Below the pieces are notes generated by a model. That model saw nothing but the letters and a program-made list of their open reading frames with translations. It searched no databases and had not been told where the DNA came from. Made by a program: the position numbers and the translations under genes. Positions 12,660-24,410 of a DNA stretch of 64,000 nt are shown here, piece after piece. Source of the stretch: Epiperipatus broadwayi (lineage: Eukaryota > Onychophora > Udeonychophora > Euonychophora > Peripatidae); contig JAQFVV010012441.1 in NCBI GenBank assembly GCA_028023455.1, positions 3,719,911 through 3,783,910 of the forward strand, written 5' to 3'. How positions within the stretch are numbered: the stretch's first letter is position 1; every line of letters begins with the position of its first letter.

Positions 12660-12749
12660 TGATGATATTATTTTGCCAAATTGAATATATGTCACAAATA
12701 CATAATCATTAAAAGCAGTCAACACTTGAACAATCCTTTATTGTTGAAA

Positions 12750-13040
12750 GGATGTTGTCTTGAAAATAGACTGAGATTGTTGATTGTTACTGATATTGGG
12801 AGTGTCTGGGTTGTTTGTTGTTAAAAGAAGGTTGCCTTGACAACAGACCGAGATTGTTATTGTCTGCTGTTGTTTGTTACTGATATTGGGATTGTTTGTG
12901 TTGACTGTTGTTAAAAGGAGGTTACCTTGACAACAGATGGAGATTGTTGATTGTGACTGATATTGGGATTGTCTGTCTTGTTTGTTGTTAAAAGGAGGTT
13001 GCCTTGACAACAGACGGAGATTGTTTTTGATATTGGAATT
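12750..13040. repeat. minisatellite, unit about 77-90 bp, about 3.5 copies
   Basis: The block CTTGACAACAGA recurs near 12,836, 12,926 and 13,003, and TGTTGTTAAAAG recurs before it each time. Intervals are 90 and 77 bp. The 90-codon minus-strand frame across it (Gln/Asn-rich) is a by-product of the repeat. It starts about 80 bp after the RTE end, so it may be either part of the target or a 3' satellite; I cannot tell which. Confidence 0.8.
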
Positions 13041-13478
13041 GTCTAAGTGTTTATTGATTTTAATGATTACTTATAAACCTGTTTAGCCTTGAGCATTTTT
13101 ACATTTAATATATATATATATAGTGGATAAAATTTTAAAGGCCTCACTATTATTTTCAATGATAATTCTGCCTCACTACATATGTAATTGGCCGTTTTGA
13201 CAACCCAACAGAATGGTGTAAAATTTTTTTCATTAACCTATATTTGCTCGACCATCAAATAATGCAAAATAACCATTTACTCCTACAGTCTCAAATATAT
13301 CATGGCTTTAATCAATTTTATTTATCTAAAATATTTTTTAGATTAGCTACCTCTATATACAGATGAAACTGCAGGTGTAAATGGCCATTCTGCACTTTTT
13401 TAGTTGTCATGCAATGGATAATAAAAGTAATTTGGTGGTATTCTATTGAGTTGACAAAACTGGAAATTACATGTATAA
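13041..13478. other. intergenic, nothing recognised
   Basis: A short AT dinucleotide run lies at 13,110-13,123. Nothing else is supported. Confidence 0.4.
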
Positions 13479-13493
13479 TATTAAAAACCATTA

Positions 13494-13610
13494 GTCAAGC
13501 ATTGGTAGTTGAGAGGTCAGTACAGCCACCTTGCAAGCAAGCAGTTGCTTGCAGACAGTTGTTACGGGTTCGCTTCCCGGCTGATGATTTGACATATGGA
13601 AAAAAATATA
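13494..13610 (+). mobile_element. tRNA-derived SINE, with target-site duplication
   Basis: The sense strand has an A-box-like GTAGTTGAGAGG, an anticodon-arm-like CCTTGCAAG block, and a B-box-like GGGTTCGCTTCCC. It ends TTTGACATATGG followed by A-rich sequence. Perfect 15-bp direct repeats (TATTAAAAACCATTA) flank it at 13,479-13,493 and 13,611-13,625, the mark of LINE-type insertion. The same family occurs at 36.3, 46.1, 47.1, 47.6 and 60.1 kb. Confidence 0.85.
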
Positions 13611-13653
13611 TATTAAAAACCATTATATTTAATAATATTAAGTATTTATAAGA

Positions 13654-13733
13654 ATATTAAAAGAAAACATTAAGAAGATTAATATTTTGATTGATATTAA
13701 AAGAAAACATTAAGAAGATTAATATTTTGATTG
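13654..13733. repeat. perfect 40-bp tandem duplication
   Basis: The 40 bases at 13,654-13,693 repeat without change at 13,694-13,733. The identity implies a recent slippage event. No function is evident. Confidence 0.9.
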
Positions 13734-14214
13734 AAGAATAGAAATAAAATTAATATGAGTTAATTAAAAAGAAAAAATATATAATAAGATATTAAATAAT
13801 TCAATTTAATTAACTTTCTTTTATAAAGTAATAGCTATTTACAGAAAAGTATGTTTACATTTTATAATAAATAAAATTAATATTTAATTAGAACATATAG
13901 ATTACTTATGTATTAAATATAATTTCTTTACTTTAGTTTGCTTATTTTTTAATTACTCTTGGAAAGAATAAATTTTATAAAATTATAAATTTAAATTTTT
14001 GACCAATAAATTTATTCTTTCTTTTGAGTTATAATCATTTGTAAAGCATTGGATTTTATTACATTTCTATTAAGAATTTTATCATATGTTGTACTGTCTA
14101 TCATGTTCACCTTTTTTTTTTTTCAGAATTATTATTAGCAATTATATGCTCGTTTATTTCCACCATCTAGAATTAATTGTTAAATATTGTTAGAAAAATT
14201 AGAACTTTATTTAA

Positions 14215-14465
14215 ACTTTTCAAATCCATTTAATTGTTAATAATAACATATTGCTCAGTATATAACATTTGAGATGCTATCATTCTCCTCTCTTCTTCAA
14301 GTGTTATGGTTAATAACAGAACTAATATTGGAATTAAATCTGGGACCTTTAGTTTCATGAATTCTGAATTTAAAATGATGCTCTTAGGAAATAGACTAAT
14401 ATGCCTAAGGCAAAATTCAGAAGTTTGACCTAGTTATCTATGAGGTCATGCTGATTTCTTCATTA
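14215..14465 (-). mobile_element. PLE-associated terminal repeat remnant, minus copy
   Basis: The minus strand matches the flank at 26,095-26,470 and the plus-strand copy at 27,245-27,545. It has a tRNA-like part, then a GAAGAAGAGAGGAGAAT block, then ACTTTATTTAAAC-type sequence. The hammerhead-like motif is mutated (CTTGAAGA and CTCAAA). With the plus copy at 14,740-15,060 it forms an inverted pair around PLE-derived sequence, as at 26-27 kb. Confidence 0.55.
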
Positions 14466-14739
14466 TTCTTAATGGCAAGACTGATGATTAATGAAAAAAG
14501 ACGAGATATATTTAATGTAACAATAACATGATATGTTCGAATGGAAAAAGACAAGAATATTAGACAGAGAGAAAAAAGCAAAACGAAGAAAAGTAATAAA
14601 ATTGTGTGGTAGTGCCAAATGATTGTAAGACAATCTAGTGTATAATTTATAATATCTGAAAATACTCATTAATTTTGCCTTAAAAATGGACAAGTCAGAA
14701 GAATTTTTATAGATAAATATATTAAATGTCTATTAAGTT
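14466..14739 (+). pseudogene. decayed 3' end of a Penelope-like element
   Basis: Translation with frameshifts gives DKSEEFL followed by a block matching the extreme C-terminus next to the PLE fragment at 27.2 kb (EKSGEIRRNL). The same AFD-like run leads into the flanking tRNA-like repeat. The GIY-YIG core itself is not recognisable. This is a severely decayed sister of the 26.5-27.2 kb element. Confidence 0.4.
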
Positions 14740-15060
14740 TTGGCTTTTGACAGAATAGCCTAGCTGGCTAAGGAACCACCTTGGATTCAATATTCATAAA
14801 TTTACAGTTCCCATGGCCAACTTACCATGCTAGTACTGTTATTGGCTGGACCAACAACACCCAAAGAAGAGCAAAGAATAATGCTATTTTAAACATTGTG
14901 TTATATACTACACTGTGTGCTATTATTAACAGTTGAATGCATTGAAAAACTTTCAAGAGAGTTTGTATTTTTCTAAAGATATTTAGCAATTAATTCTAGA
15001 TAATGGAAGTAGACCAAGTTCATCACAAATTTACTACACAAACCCAATATTATTCTTAGT
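14740..15060 (+). mobile_element. PLE-associated terminal repeat remnant, plus copy
   Basis: Starts with a tRNA-like head (AGCCTAGCTGGCTAAGG, A-box-like). It continues with CATGCTAGTACTGTTATTGG, a decayed hammerhead-like block (AAAGAAGAGCAAAG ... TAAACATTG), and the TGTGCTATTATTAACAG tail shared with 27,430-27,470. Both catalytic strands are mutated. Confidence 0.55.
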
Positions 15061-15329
15061 ATTTGTGCCATATTTCTTCATAGGTAATATTATAGAAATG
15101 AAAAGATAAATTTTTGTATTATTGAAAAATATTTTACCATAATATAATGTATGTCACACTAAACTAACATTATTAATGTGAATATTAAATAGTAAAAAAA
15201 AAATCTACATTTTTACAATTTTCAATTGTAATAGACAGGGTATGAGCACAGACTTTCACATGACCCACCACTCTCCACACCATCTCATAACACTGATACA
15301 CTTGAACACACATATATTGAAAAGATAAA

Positions 15330-15389
15330 TAATCACCAATATATATATTTCATGCTAAACCAGCAATCATCAGTTGGTCCAGATTACCA
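15330..15389 (-). ncRNA. R475 type I hammerhead ribozyme, intact core
   Basis: On the minus strand: stem I strand ending CCAA, CTGATGA (plus 15,367-15,373), stem II TGCT/AGCA with loop GGTTT, GAAA (plus 15,348-15,351), a three-pair stem III (ATA/TAT), A at the cleavage position, then TTGG closing stem I. Outer stem I pairs TAATC with GATTA, where other copies have TGATC with GATCA, so the pairing covaries. All invariant core residues are present. Confidence 0.8.
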
Positions 15390-15862
15390 TCTCTACACAT
15401 ATATTCTACAAGTTCTCAGATATATATTAAGATAGCAAATCCTCCTACTTTATTTATCTTTTCAATATATGTGTGTTCAAGTGTATCAGTGTTATGAGAT
15501 GGTGTGGAGAGTGGTGGGTCATGTGAAAGTCTGTGCTCATACCCTGTCTATTACATATATAGACACAGGTATATATAAGCCTGTGTATTTCAGCTATTAC
15601 ATATTAGAGATGTCTGCCTATCCCTTGCATATGTATTTAATGGATTATGTTCTGTACATGTGGGGTCAGATTGACCTTGGGTCAACATGGGTGTGACAAT
15701 AATCTCGGCCTCAGGATGGCCTTTGAGTGTTCCATCATCAGATTTTCAATTGGATGGACAGTTGAAGAGTTTGAGTGTGGAGTAGATTGAAGCCTGTCCA
15801 TTAAAGTAAGAGGATTTGCTATCTTAATATATATCTGAGCACTTGTAGCATATATGTGTAGA

Positions 15863-15926
15863 GATGGTAATCTGGACCAACTGATGATTGCTGGTTTAGC
15901 ATGCAATACGTATATTGGTGATTATT
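15863..15926 (+). ncRNA. R475 hammerhead, core mutated (GCAA)
   Basis: CTGATGA at 15,881-15,887 and stem II TGCT/AGCA are intact, but the GAAA strand reads GCAA. That replaces an invariant adenine and should abolish cleavage. Stem III (ATA CG TAT) and inner stem I (CCAA/TTGG) are kept. Confidence 0.75.
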
Positions 15927-16139
15927 TATCTTTTCAATATATGTGTGTTCAAGTGTATCAGTGTTATGAGATGGTGTGGAGAGTGGTCTGTCATGTGAAA
16001 GTCTGTGCTCATACCCTGTCTATTACATATATAGACACAGGTATATATAAACCTGTGTATTTCAGCAATTTTCAATTTGTGTAACTCATTATAATTATTA
16101 TTAATTTGTTGAGCGCATACTCATTACATTATATATATA

Positions 16140-16300
16140 TTAAAGTTATTACCCAAGATTATACACCTGAAATTCGATAGCAGGGACTTCTACAAATCTT
16201 TAACACAAGATTACTTTTTAAATATATAGGCGAATCTATCTAGATTTGTAGAAGTCCCTGCTATCACATTTCAAGTGCATAGTCTTAAGATGATAACTCA
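16140..16300. repeat. R342 foldback copy
   Basis: Inverted arms of about 45 bp meet around 16,215. Both carry the core GCAGGGACTTCTACAAATC (left about 16,181-16,199, right as its complement at about 16,240-16,265). The same core lies in the tandem repeat at 29.6-30.1 kb and at 37.9 kb. No gene. Confidence 0.8.
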
Positions 16301-16499
16301 TTAGATAAATAATTATTTTTTTATTAATTTCTATTTAATTTAGTTTGCACTATTATACAAAGCTGTTAATTACTATTTGTAGTTTATCTACATCTTTATA
16401 ATTACATATTTGATTACAGATTTTATAATAATCTACATATGATAATAATGATGATTTAATTATGATTTTATATATCAAGAAAAAATATTAAATAGCATT

Positions 16500-16840
16500 A
16501 GTTATATGATATATCTTGTATTATTTCTCTGTTTGGAAAAAATACTTCTTTATTTTTATCTTTTGCAATATATTTTTTTCTATAAGAAATATATGACTTA
16601 ATTAGCTCGCAAGATTAAAATTTATATTTACTTGATTTATATTGTACAATTATTATTGTATGATTTATTGTATCAAATGACTTACTAAAATCAAAATAAA
16701 CTATGTCTATTTTGGCATAGTCATTGAGTTTACAATATAATTCTTTACTGTAAGTTGGTTTATTATTACAAGTATATTTGGAATAAAACTGTATAAAAAT
16801 GTAGATATCATTGATAATCTTTATATATATATACACATAC
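16500..16840 (-). pseudogene. LINE reverse transcriptase fragment
   Basis: Minus-strand translation includes KIDIVYFDFSKSFDTINH, which is RT block 3 with the first catalytic Asp (xDFSKAFDxxxH in CR1/Jockey-type LINEs). After a stop comes ELIKSYISYRKKYI, matching the block that usually follows (wi.syL..R...V). Stops and AT drift show an old copy. The flanking sequence is too decayed to set the element ends. Confidence 0.6.
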
Positions 16841-18429
16841 AGCAGTCAATTATCTTAGTCATAATTTTTAAAGTTGATATAAATCTATAGTTTTAATAAC
16901 CTGACCTGCCTTCATTTTTAACTTTGTTGCCTAGTTGTATGAAGAACTTCACATCAAAGATTGAAAAATTCAATTTGCTTGTATGTTCATCTGTTGATAG
17001 ATTTTGCTAACTTTTTTTAGATTTTTTTGTCACATATATTGAGTCATGTAAATTTTATTCTGATATTTTTATTCCAAAAAAAAAATCTAAAAATATCAGA
17101 ATAATTAAAAATGAATCAACTTCAAATGGTATTAAATTCCACACTGCTGCCTTTTATTGTTCATATGATTTCATGTACTTTATGGAATTACATCAAGATA
17201 ACATTTCAAAAGCAAAAGACTTGGTTTTTTTTGCAAAGTTTATTAAAGATTCATGATCATTTTTGCACAATAATTGAGTAATAACTATTAAAAATCAAGA
17301 TTATGTATTATTACATATGTATTTGTATGTAAATGTTTTATTTTGAAAGTGAAAAGGTTAAATTTTTCTGTGTAATATGAACAATGCTAATTACAGGAAA
17401 GTCCATGACAATCTGCTTACTGTTACATCAATACTGACAGTCTGTTAGAATACATTGCAATATTGTAAAAATTATTAAAAAAATTAAACATTTCAAGCAA
17501 AAGTTGATAGACTTATCAGATAGTGATTTTTATCAATCACATTTTAAATACTAATATCAAATAAAAAAGATTTTATTCATTTTCTGAAATTGTTTTGATT
17601 ACAATATAATTTTTAAAAAAATTGCAGAATTATAATGTAACTTTTTAAAATTTATTTCATTTTTAAACACAAATATCTATCAAATAAAGTCAAATTTATT
17701 ATATTCTGATATATAATGATGGTTTAATGCTAAAATTAAAGTTGAAAATGTACAACAGGTGAAACAAAGAAAACTGTCACAATGCAAGAGGGTTAAATAT
17801 AAAAATATTTTTTGAAATTTTCAATTTATTAGGATATATTCCAAATAATACTCATTGATGAATTAGATGCTTAATAAAAATATTGGTATATCATATAAAT
17901 ATAAGCTGTTTAAAATTTTAAAACCCTTTAAAGCATTTAAGATATCTTTATTAGAAAAAACTAGAAGTATTTTATTATTAATTCTTTAATTAAAAAATTA
18001 GTGTTGAAATTTTTTTAAAAACTCATTAATTGTCACTTGCAAAATATTTTCTTTAGTCTTTGTACTATGTTCATATCTTTATTGTCTAACAGTAACTTTA
18101 ATTTTAGAATCAATATTTTTTACATATTATAATCTATTTTTGTAATATTTTTTCTAGTTTTCTGAAGTTTATTCAAATGTTTTTATAATGAATATTATGA
18201 GTTTTATTATATTGCTTGTAGTAAAAAAAAAATCTGTTATTAGTTATTTTTAATTCTTTGGAATAACATTGTGGAAGATCATTAGATTTTTTCTTTTTTA
18301 GCTAAAAATATTCTTGTTAATTATTGCTTAAAATTTTTTAAAAATGTTTCTCGTATGTTCTCTAGCCATTGTAAATTTAGAACTGTTGACTAATCCTGTA
18401 AATTATAATTGAATCATTTACAAACTGAT
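16841..18429. other. intergenic, possibly decayed LINE
   Basis: Long AT-rich stretch without recognisable motifs. It could contain upstream parts of the LINE fragment at 16.5-16.8 kb, but I cannot support this. Confidence 0.3.
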
Positions 18430-19000
18430 AGTAGTTTTCTTTAGCATATTTTTTTATATTTACTAATTTTTAAAATTTTCATTGCTAGCAAAGAAATAAA
18501 AAGATCAATATTTAAATGAGGATGAAATTTGTTATACAGCATATTATTAGTATGACTTAGTGAAAAGATGATAGATTCTTCCTCCAAACTTTCTAAAGTG
18601 CCATCTTTGAATAGATACATGTGATACATAGTGAAATAGTTTAGCTATTCATCACTAAAATTTTGCGGCACTTTGTCTGGATCATACGGTATTACATGCA
18701 ACAATATATTTCATACCATTCCCCTGGTAAAATAACATGCTAGCAATAAATTTTGTTTTAAATTGAGCAAAACTGCCATTAAAATATTTAAAATGATTTA
18801 AATTGTGTTGGCAGTGAAGCCATAAATCATAAACCCCTTTTTAAATGATTGGCAAGATTTTGTAATGGCATAAAACATATTCAAGACAATCTATGAAGGT
18901 ATAAAACACACAGTCACATTTCATACCAGAACTCATGATAAAATCCTGAAAATGCTTTAAATGTTTTTGTAGTGAATAGCTAATCAATGTGATTATATAA
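18430..19000 (+). repeat. R560 dispersed repeat, copy 1
   Basis: Aligns by eye with 34,060-34,625. Shared features in order: a TCTCCAA-like block, ATGCCATCTTT, GATACATGTG-type block, a purine/pyrimidine-matched middle, and TATAAAACACA. The copies are very diverged. No terminal repeats, coding potential or known family. Confidence 0.5.
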
Positions 19001-19554
19001 CACAAGTATTATTTTAGAATTGATCTTGCAAGCAGTTTGAAAAGAACCCAGTTCTCTTTTCAGTGGTTCACACATACATATTTGGTTACATTTAATACAT
19101 GATATATTGTACAGAACCAAGTCTAATCATCTCTTTATTTAATTATTTATAGCATTTGCTTGGGATAAAAGTGTTACATGTAAAAGGTAATAAAGTTTAT
19201 TTTTTTGGACTAATATAATAATAACAATTCAAATTCAATTTTATTATTAAGAATAATCCAATTATAATACAGCTTTTACAAACCAATAATTGGTTTATAT
19301 TGATTTAAGAAACCATGAAATCCAAATGAAATATATCAACATTCAAAAATATCTATTTATATAACATGGACATTCTATTCATGGTAGAATTTCTATAACA
19401 ATTACGATTATATATTTTTAATATAAAACAAATCATTAATCATAATTATATTATGAATTCTATAATTTATTTTATGAAACAATTCTGATATATATTTACA
19501 TAAAACAATTTTTTTTAAAAATATTTCATCCTTTTCATTATATTCTGCATTTGT
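19001..19554. other. AT-rich stretch, nothing recognised
   Basis: No supported feature. Confidence 0.4.
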
Positions 19555-19650
19555 TCCACATAACAACTGATACATATGAACACATATATGTGAAAATCAT
19601 TTATCTTTTTTACATGTATGTGGTCATGTGTATCAGTTTCATAAGACTTG
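19555..19650. repeat. R475 fragment, short foldback
   Basis: A small palindrome made of the R475 segment around ATGTATGTGGTCATGTGTATCAG and its partial complement. It matches the centre of the foldback at 6.6 kb. The ribozyme segment is absent. Confidence 0.6.
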
Positions 19651-22479
19651 AGACACAATTTTTACAATAACTGCAGTTTTAATAATGTTAGAGCAAAAAC
19701 CTCTATATTGATAGAAACTAGAAAAATTAAAGAAAACAATAAGGGTAAGATAAATAGTGATTACCATTTAAAACTAAGGAAAAAAGAAATTTTAACATCC
19801 AACATAATTATTACTGTATTGTTTGTTCATAATTTCTAATTTATCATTAATTAAGTTTAAATTATATCTTCATTGATAATTTCTTTGTATTCCACACAAA
19901 ATTAACTTTCAAACCATATATAATACTTCTTACCTGAGATAATCCTTAGCTCCAGAATCTCCAAAACTATTCGCATAAAAATTCTTCATTTTTATCTTGT
20001 ACCCCAAATATAAACAAATCTCTAAGGCATCTATAAGAAAAAGATTCATCCTAATAAAAGATGCAAAACAAATCATTTCCAGAAGATGGATATGCATTTG
20101 ATATAATAACAATTAGCTTCGTGTTTCTAAAAATAGAAATTGTAGACTACTGTCTGTATCATGATAAAATGAATTTCATTTCTTTTTTTTTTTGTGTACA
20201 CCCGTGATGTTTATATTCTTTATGCACACTAGTGATGCTATCCTGTTATATTTATTATCCTGCAGAGATATAATTTATTTTTATATAACCCATTTTCTAG
20301 CTAGGGACTTAAAAATAATGTGATGCAAGATGTGGCAAAACTACTGACTCCACAGCATGAGTATTAAAGCATAGGCAAGAATCAGAATTTGATTCTTTGC
20401 CTGCATACAATTCCATGTGGTATATACATAACCATTGTGGTTATCATCACACACACACCATTTGAAATCTCTCTTTATTGATTTTAAGTGTTTATATTTT
20501 CACATTGTACTATGTCCAGTAAATTTTGTGATTGTTTAACTACAATATTTCTGTACATCTGATAATCAGTCTTAAAATTTACATTGCACTGCTCTATATA
20601 TGTAAATCATTACTTATTATACAAACACAAACATACAAGTGCAAACAGCGAATACACTAATACAAATATAAACACATTAATAAATAATTAAATCTTTAGA
20701 GAATCATTCTGTCTATAAAATAAGGTTGCCTCAAACCTGGATCAGTGATCCAAAATTACATTGTACATAAATCACTTTTGTTATATTTGAATACAAATTT
20801 ATATACTGTATAATAAAGAGCATAAATGATTTAATATTATATAATTTATATAGTACTCAGACACACCAGTACAAATGCAAACACATTAATAAATTATACC
20901 ATTTATCAATTAATTAAAAAAATATTAAAATATTATTCAAATAATTAAAAAATTAAAATTGGATACTTACAACTGATATTCTGTAATTATGTTTTTATGA
21001 TGTTGAAGGCCTTTGAAATCCAAATTATCAGCATATTTTTAATCCATTTTATTACTGACTCTGGTCAATTAAAAAAATCTGCCTTTGTCTTCTTTGTGCA
21101 AACTACACTCAGCAAAAAAGAAAAAAAATTAAATGAACATATTACTAAAAATATTAAAAAAAGAATTAAAATTTTATCCTATTTCAACTCAAGATACACT
21201 ATTTCAAAGTTTTTTTTTACATGTAAAATCTATAATTTGCTTGCTTTTTTTAAATTAATTTTTGAAATCCATATTGCTTTTTTGAATATTAAACCTAAAT
21301 ATTTATAGTTTTTCAGGTAGTCTTTTTATTAATCTTTAAAACGATTATTAATATTTATTTTCACAAGTATTTAGTACTTTTTTTTATAATTCATTCTATA
21401 TCTAAAAACAAATTTTAATTATTAATAGTTCTTTCTTTCTAATTTCAAATTGCTCAGAATGCAGTCTTCCTTTATTAATACTAATATATTCATCTTAAGA
21501 TTTATGACCTTTCTTATATTTTGTCCAAGATCAGTATTATACATAATTAGGTTGCAGCTATTTTGTGCACATGAAATCAATACTTGTCAGTGTTGATTTC
21601 TCCATAATAGCATAATATGTCATCCACCCTCCTTCTTATCCAACATTCTTTAAGCTACATCTTCATAACTCTTTATACATACCCAACACTGAATTTCAAT
21701 CTAAATCTTATTGTACTGTTTCTTCTATAAAAAGAGGCATCTTTATAATTTAAAAAAATATTATTCTTTTACTTATTTTATATTCATTAACTCTAGTAAT
21801 ACCTCTTATAATTTCAATTCTCATTTGATATAATTTAAATTTATAACTTGTCTCTATAAATGCCTCACTTACAACTTGTAGCTATACAATTATTGCCACT
21901 TTACACCAGAATAAAACAAAGAAGAATAAATAAAGAATAATAAAATTAGAAACAAAAAGAAAAAGAAGAGATTTGTGCCATAATGTTGCATGTTTGTGGA
22001 ACCACATTTTTATATCACACAATTTTGAAGGCAAAATTACAGCACTGAGATTAATTGCATAAATGCACAACCTTATTGTTACGATTAGAGACGAGTGTTG
22101 ATGAATGACATGAATGATACTTAATGGCTAAGCACTATGCTAATCTGACTGAAAATGGTAATATAAAAAAAAAGAGTGAGAATGAAATTAAATGTAGCTA
22201 TAAATACGTTAAAAAAGCAAAACAAGAAAAACAAAGTAAATGATTTATTACTCAATTTATCAAGAATTGGAACACTAAAACTGATAGTACTGACATCATG
22301 ATCCATAAACTTTGAGTGCAGTTTCTACTCCTCCCTCTCCCCCTTCTTGTAATATTTTTGGGTTTCTCTCAAACATTAATAATAATAATATTTTCTGCAC
22401 TAATATAATTTATTGCACCAATATAATTTATCTCAATCTATTAATTCAATTAAAATTATTTAAAACTCTATTATTATTA
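19651..22479. other. intergenic, no supported gene
   Basis: A 103-codon plus-strand frame at 20,997-21,308 is Phe/Ile/Lys-rich, as expected of AT-rich noise. I recognise no element. Confidence 0.35.
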
Positions 22480-22532
22480 TTATTATTATTATTATTACTG
22501 CTATTACTATTACTACTACAGTTACTACTATT
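22475..22532. repeat. (ATT)n/(ACT)n microsatellite
   Basis: About 55 bp of ATT triplets passing into ACT triplets. The poly-Leu frame over it is an artefact. Confidence 0.9.
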
Positions 22533-22614
22533 CATAAATGCTTTTCAACGTATTCGAAAGGTCCCACATTAAAAAAGAAAGCTCATCTATTAGCATACTA
22601 CCTTATGATGTAAT

Positions 22615-22835
22615 ATAACTTTATATTTCTTATTGCATTGCCAAATCCATATAATATTAATTCATCTATGTTCTTTATTACTGTTTATAATGCTTTTTTA
22701 CAACACACTATTGACAGTTTCGATTGCCCCAGAAATCCTCTTAAGAACTCCGAAGAAGATTGCTGGGGCAATCAAAACTGTCAATAGTAGTTGTAAAAGA
22801 GCATTGTAAACAGTAATAAAAAACATGAATGATTT
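22615..22835. repeat. foldback with PLE-type hammerhead-like arms
   Basis: Two arms of about 90-100 bp face each other around 22,735. Each contains the segment with the stem GATTGC / GCAATC followed by AAACTGTCAATAG. The same segment occurs once at 45.2 kb. In the right arm the core reads CCGAAGA and AAAA, so key bases are changed. In the left arm (minus) GAAA is kept but the first strand is lost. I infer a foldback built from the hammerhead-bearing end of a retroelement. Confidence 0.6.
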
Positions 22836-23199
22836 AATATTATTAGCATACTACCTTCTAAAACATTTACCTTACCTTCTTTTGTTATATGTTAATTGTA
22901 TATTGTAATTTAAGATTTAGTATTATTCTTACTAGTTAAAACTAATATTGCTAACGCTTATACAATATTCAATTTTGTTAAGTGTTAACTATAAAAAAAA
23001 AATAATTATCAGAGTAATAACATTTTTGGCCTCCGTTGATAAGAATATATATATTTTAATATTATGAATACCATACTTGATTATAAATTTATTGATATAA
23101 ATTTAACATTAGAATTATTTAGGGTAATTTTTTTTTTGATATCGAAAAGTAAAAAAAAAAGATAAATGTTAGGCAGTTTTTAAATCTTAAATCCACTTG
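22836..23199. other. AT-rich stretch, nothing recognised
   Basis: No supported feature. Confidence 0.4.
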
Positions 23200-23400
23200 A
23201 AAGTAAAAACACTCATTAAAAATCGTGATAAATTTAACTTTTGATTTAATTTCTATTAATGTCGAAAGCAAAAGCGTTTTTTTCTTTTTTTATATTTAAC
23301 CTTCGGCGAGATTCCTTTTATCTCGTATCAGTGGAAAATATTACCGTTCGGTAAATCTCAGCGCGAATTCGTCGCGGTAACTAAACTCGGCTACAATTTT
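23200..23400. other. CpG-dense patch in AT-rich surroundings
   Basis: Roughly a dozen CpG steps within about 200 bp, including AATCTCAGCGCGAATTCGTC and the block ending GTCGCGG. CpG is otherwise rare in this window. There is no frame, repeat partner or recognisable motif. It could be an unmethylated regulatory region or a young unmethylated insertion. Confidence 0.5.
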
Positions 23401-23689
23401 AATTTGAATATTTTTAATAAAATAATAATAATATATATAAATCTGTTAAAAACTTATTTTTCACATGATTTTAAAATAAGCATTAGACCAGATTTTAAAA
23501 ATGTCTGTTGTTTAAAATGTATAAAATGATATGAATATTTGAATAATTTTTTTTTATTTTCATGCAACATACTATATTAAAAAAATAAATAAATTTATAA
23601 ATACGAAAAAAAGAATGAATTTTTACTACAGCAATGTATTCTATGCTGAATTAAAGTTAGACAACTCCTTAAGACGCCAAAATTTAGGA

Positions 23690-24130
23690 GTACCATAAAT
23701 ACATTAATAACCATAAGAATATACATATAAATGGAAAACTATGGGTGATTTAGTGTGCAAATTGTGTAAGGAAGGTATAGAAAATATTAGGCATCTGTTG
23801 ATTGAATGTAAATGCTTGAAAGCAGAAAGGGTACAAATAATGAAGTTATGGGAGAATAAATATGAACAAAGTGATTATACAGAAAGTGTGTTATTGGTTT
23901 TTATGTTAAGTTTGCGAAAAGATAAGGAGGATATAGATATAAAGGCCATAGAGTTGACAAAGATTATGTTGTGGAAATGGGATGGACAGAATATGGGAAA
24001 ACTTAGAATGGGGAATGGAAAATAAAGTGGCTAACAGGTTAATCTGGGCATAATTGCTGAGATATTCTTGACTTCGTTTAATGATAAGCCACAGTACATC
24101 ACATGCTCGAATGTAATAGGTCTTCATGAG
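23690..24130 (+). mobile_element. 3' end of a LINE (zinc-finger-like C-terminus)
   Basis: A 94-codon frame at 23,741-24,025 starts with VCKLCKEGIENIRHLLIEC, a C-x2-C...H-x4-C signature found at the C-terminus of many non-LTR RT proteins. The sequence from 23,838 onward is repeated at 33,213-33,490, including the untranslated tail GCATAATTGCTGAGATATTC. The similarity ends in both copies near ACATCACAT. This is a 5'-truncated LINE; clade uncertain. Confidence 0.7.
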
Positions 24131-24344
24131 CAACAAGCCATTTACATTATTATATATATTTAACTTAATAAAATTTTCGGTAAAAAAAACAACAGACCTC
24201 TTTAATGATTATCCGGAAATATATTATAAGTTAGCATTCTGTTTAATATGTAATAATAAGCAAAGATGTTTTTTTTAAAAGCTAACATAGCCGTGTCTCC
24301 TAATCAAATTATAAATAAATAATATAATATTTTAATTAAAGTGG

Positions 24345-24410
24345 TTGTCCCTAAGTGGTTTAATGGTAGACTGGAGACTAAAACTCAAGTTCAAGGATTA
24401 TGACCAGTTC
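24345..24410 (+). other. degenerate tRNA-like segment
   Basis: Contains an A-box-like TGGTTTAATGG and, at B-box spacing, AGTTCAAGGATT. The acceptor stem does not close and the B box is poor. A decayed tRNA-derived SINE head is more likely than a tRNA gene. Confidence 0.25.

Larger units (their letters stand above)
10093..12670 (+). mobile_element. 5'-truncated RTE-like non-LTR retrotransposon
   Basis: A LINE lacking the start of its endonuclease but otherwise continuous through endonuclease, reverse transcriptase and C-terminal region. The coding sequence is interrupted only by two single-base frameshifts (near 10,857 and 12,195) and has no internal nonsense codon, so insertion was probably recent. 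Family assignment to RTE rests on the endonuclease/RT/C-terminal layout, the FADD-type RT motif and a short TGATGATGATAT end. It encodes the enzymes for target-primed reverse transcription. It is much younger than the LINE remnants at 16.6, 23.7 and 33.3 kb. Confidence 0.85.
15232..16075 (+). repeat. R475 locus: inverted half-unit plus tandem repeat
   Basis: Reading left to right: a minus-strand partial unit (15,232-15,455), then a plus-strand run. In that run the block TTCAATATATGTGTGTTCAA occurs at 15,461 and again 472 bp later at 15,933. The last part of one unit is therefore followed by a complete unit. The tract near 15,455 is the switch point between orientations. Short open frames through it recur with the repeat and are not genes. 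Confidence 0.85.

Noticed and set aside
12738-13010. Gln/Asn-rich 90-codon frame on the minus strand
   Set aside because: Its amino-acid periodicity follows the 77-90 bp minisatellite; no start context or conservation.
13494-13610. Functional tRNA gene
   Set aside because: The acceptor stem does not close, the sequence is present in diverged copies with A-tails and target-site duplications, so it is a SINE.
15469-16084. Repeated small protein (two near-identical frames beginning MCVQVYQCYEM and containing it)
   Set aside because: The frames coincide with the R475 tandem repeat and are broken in other copies.
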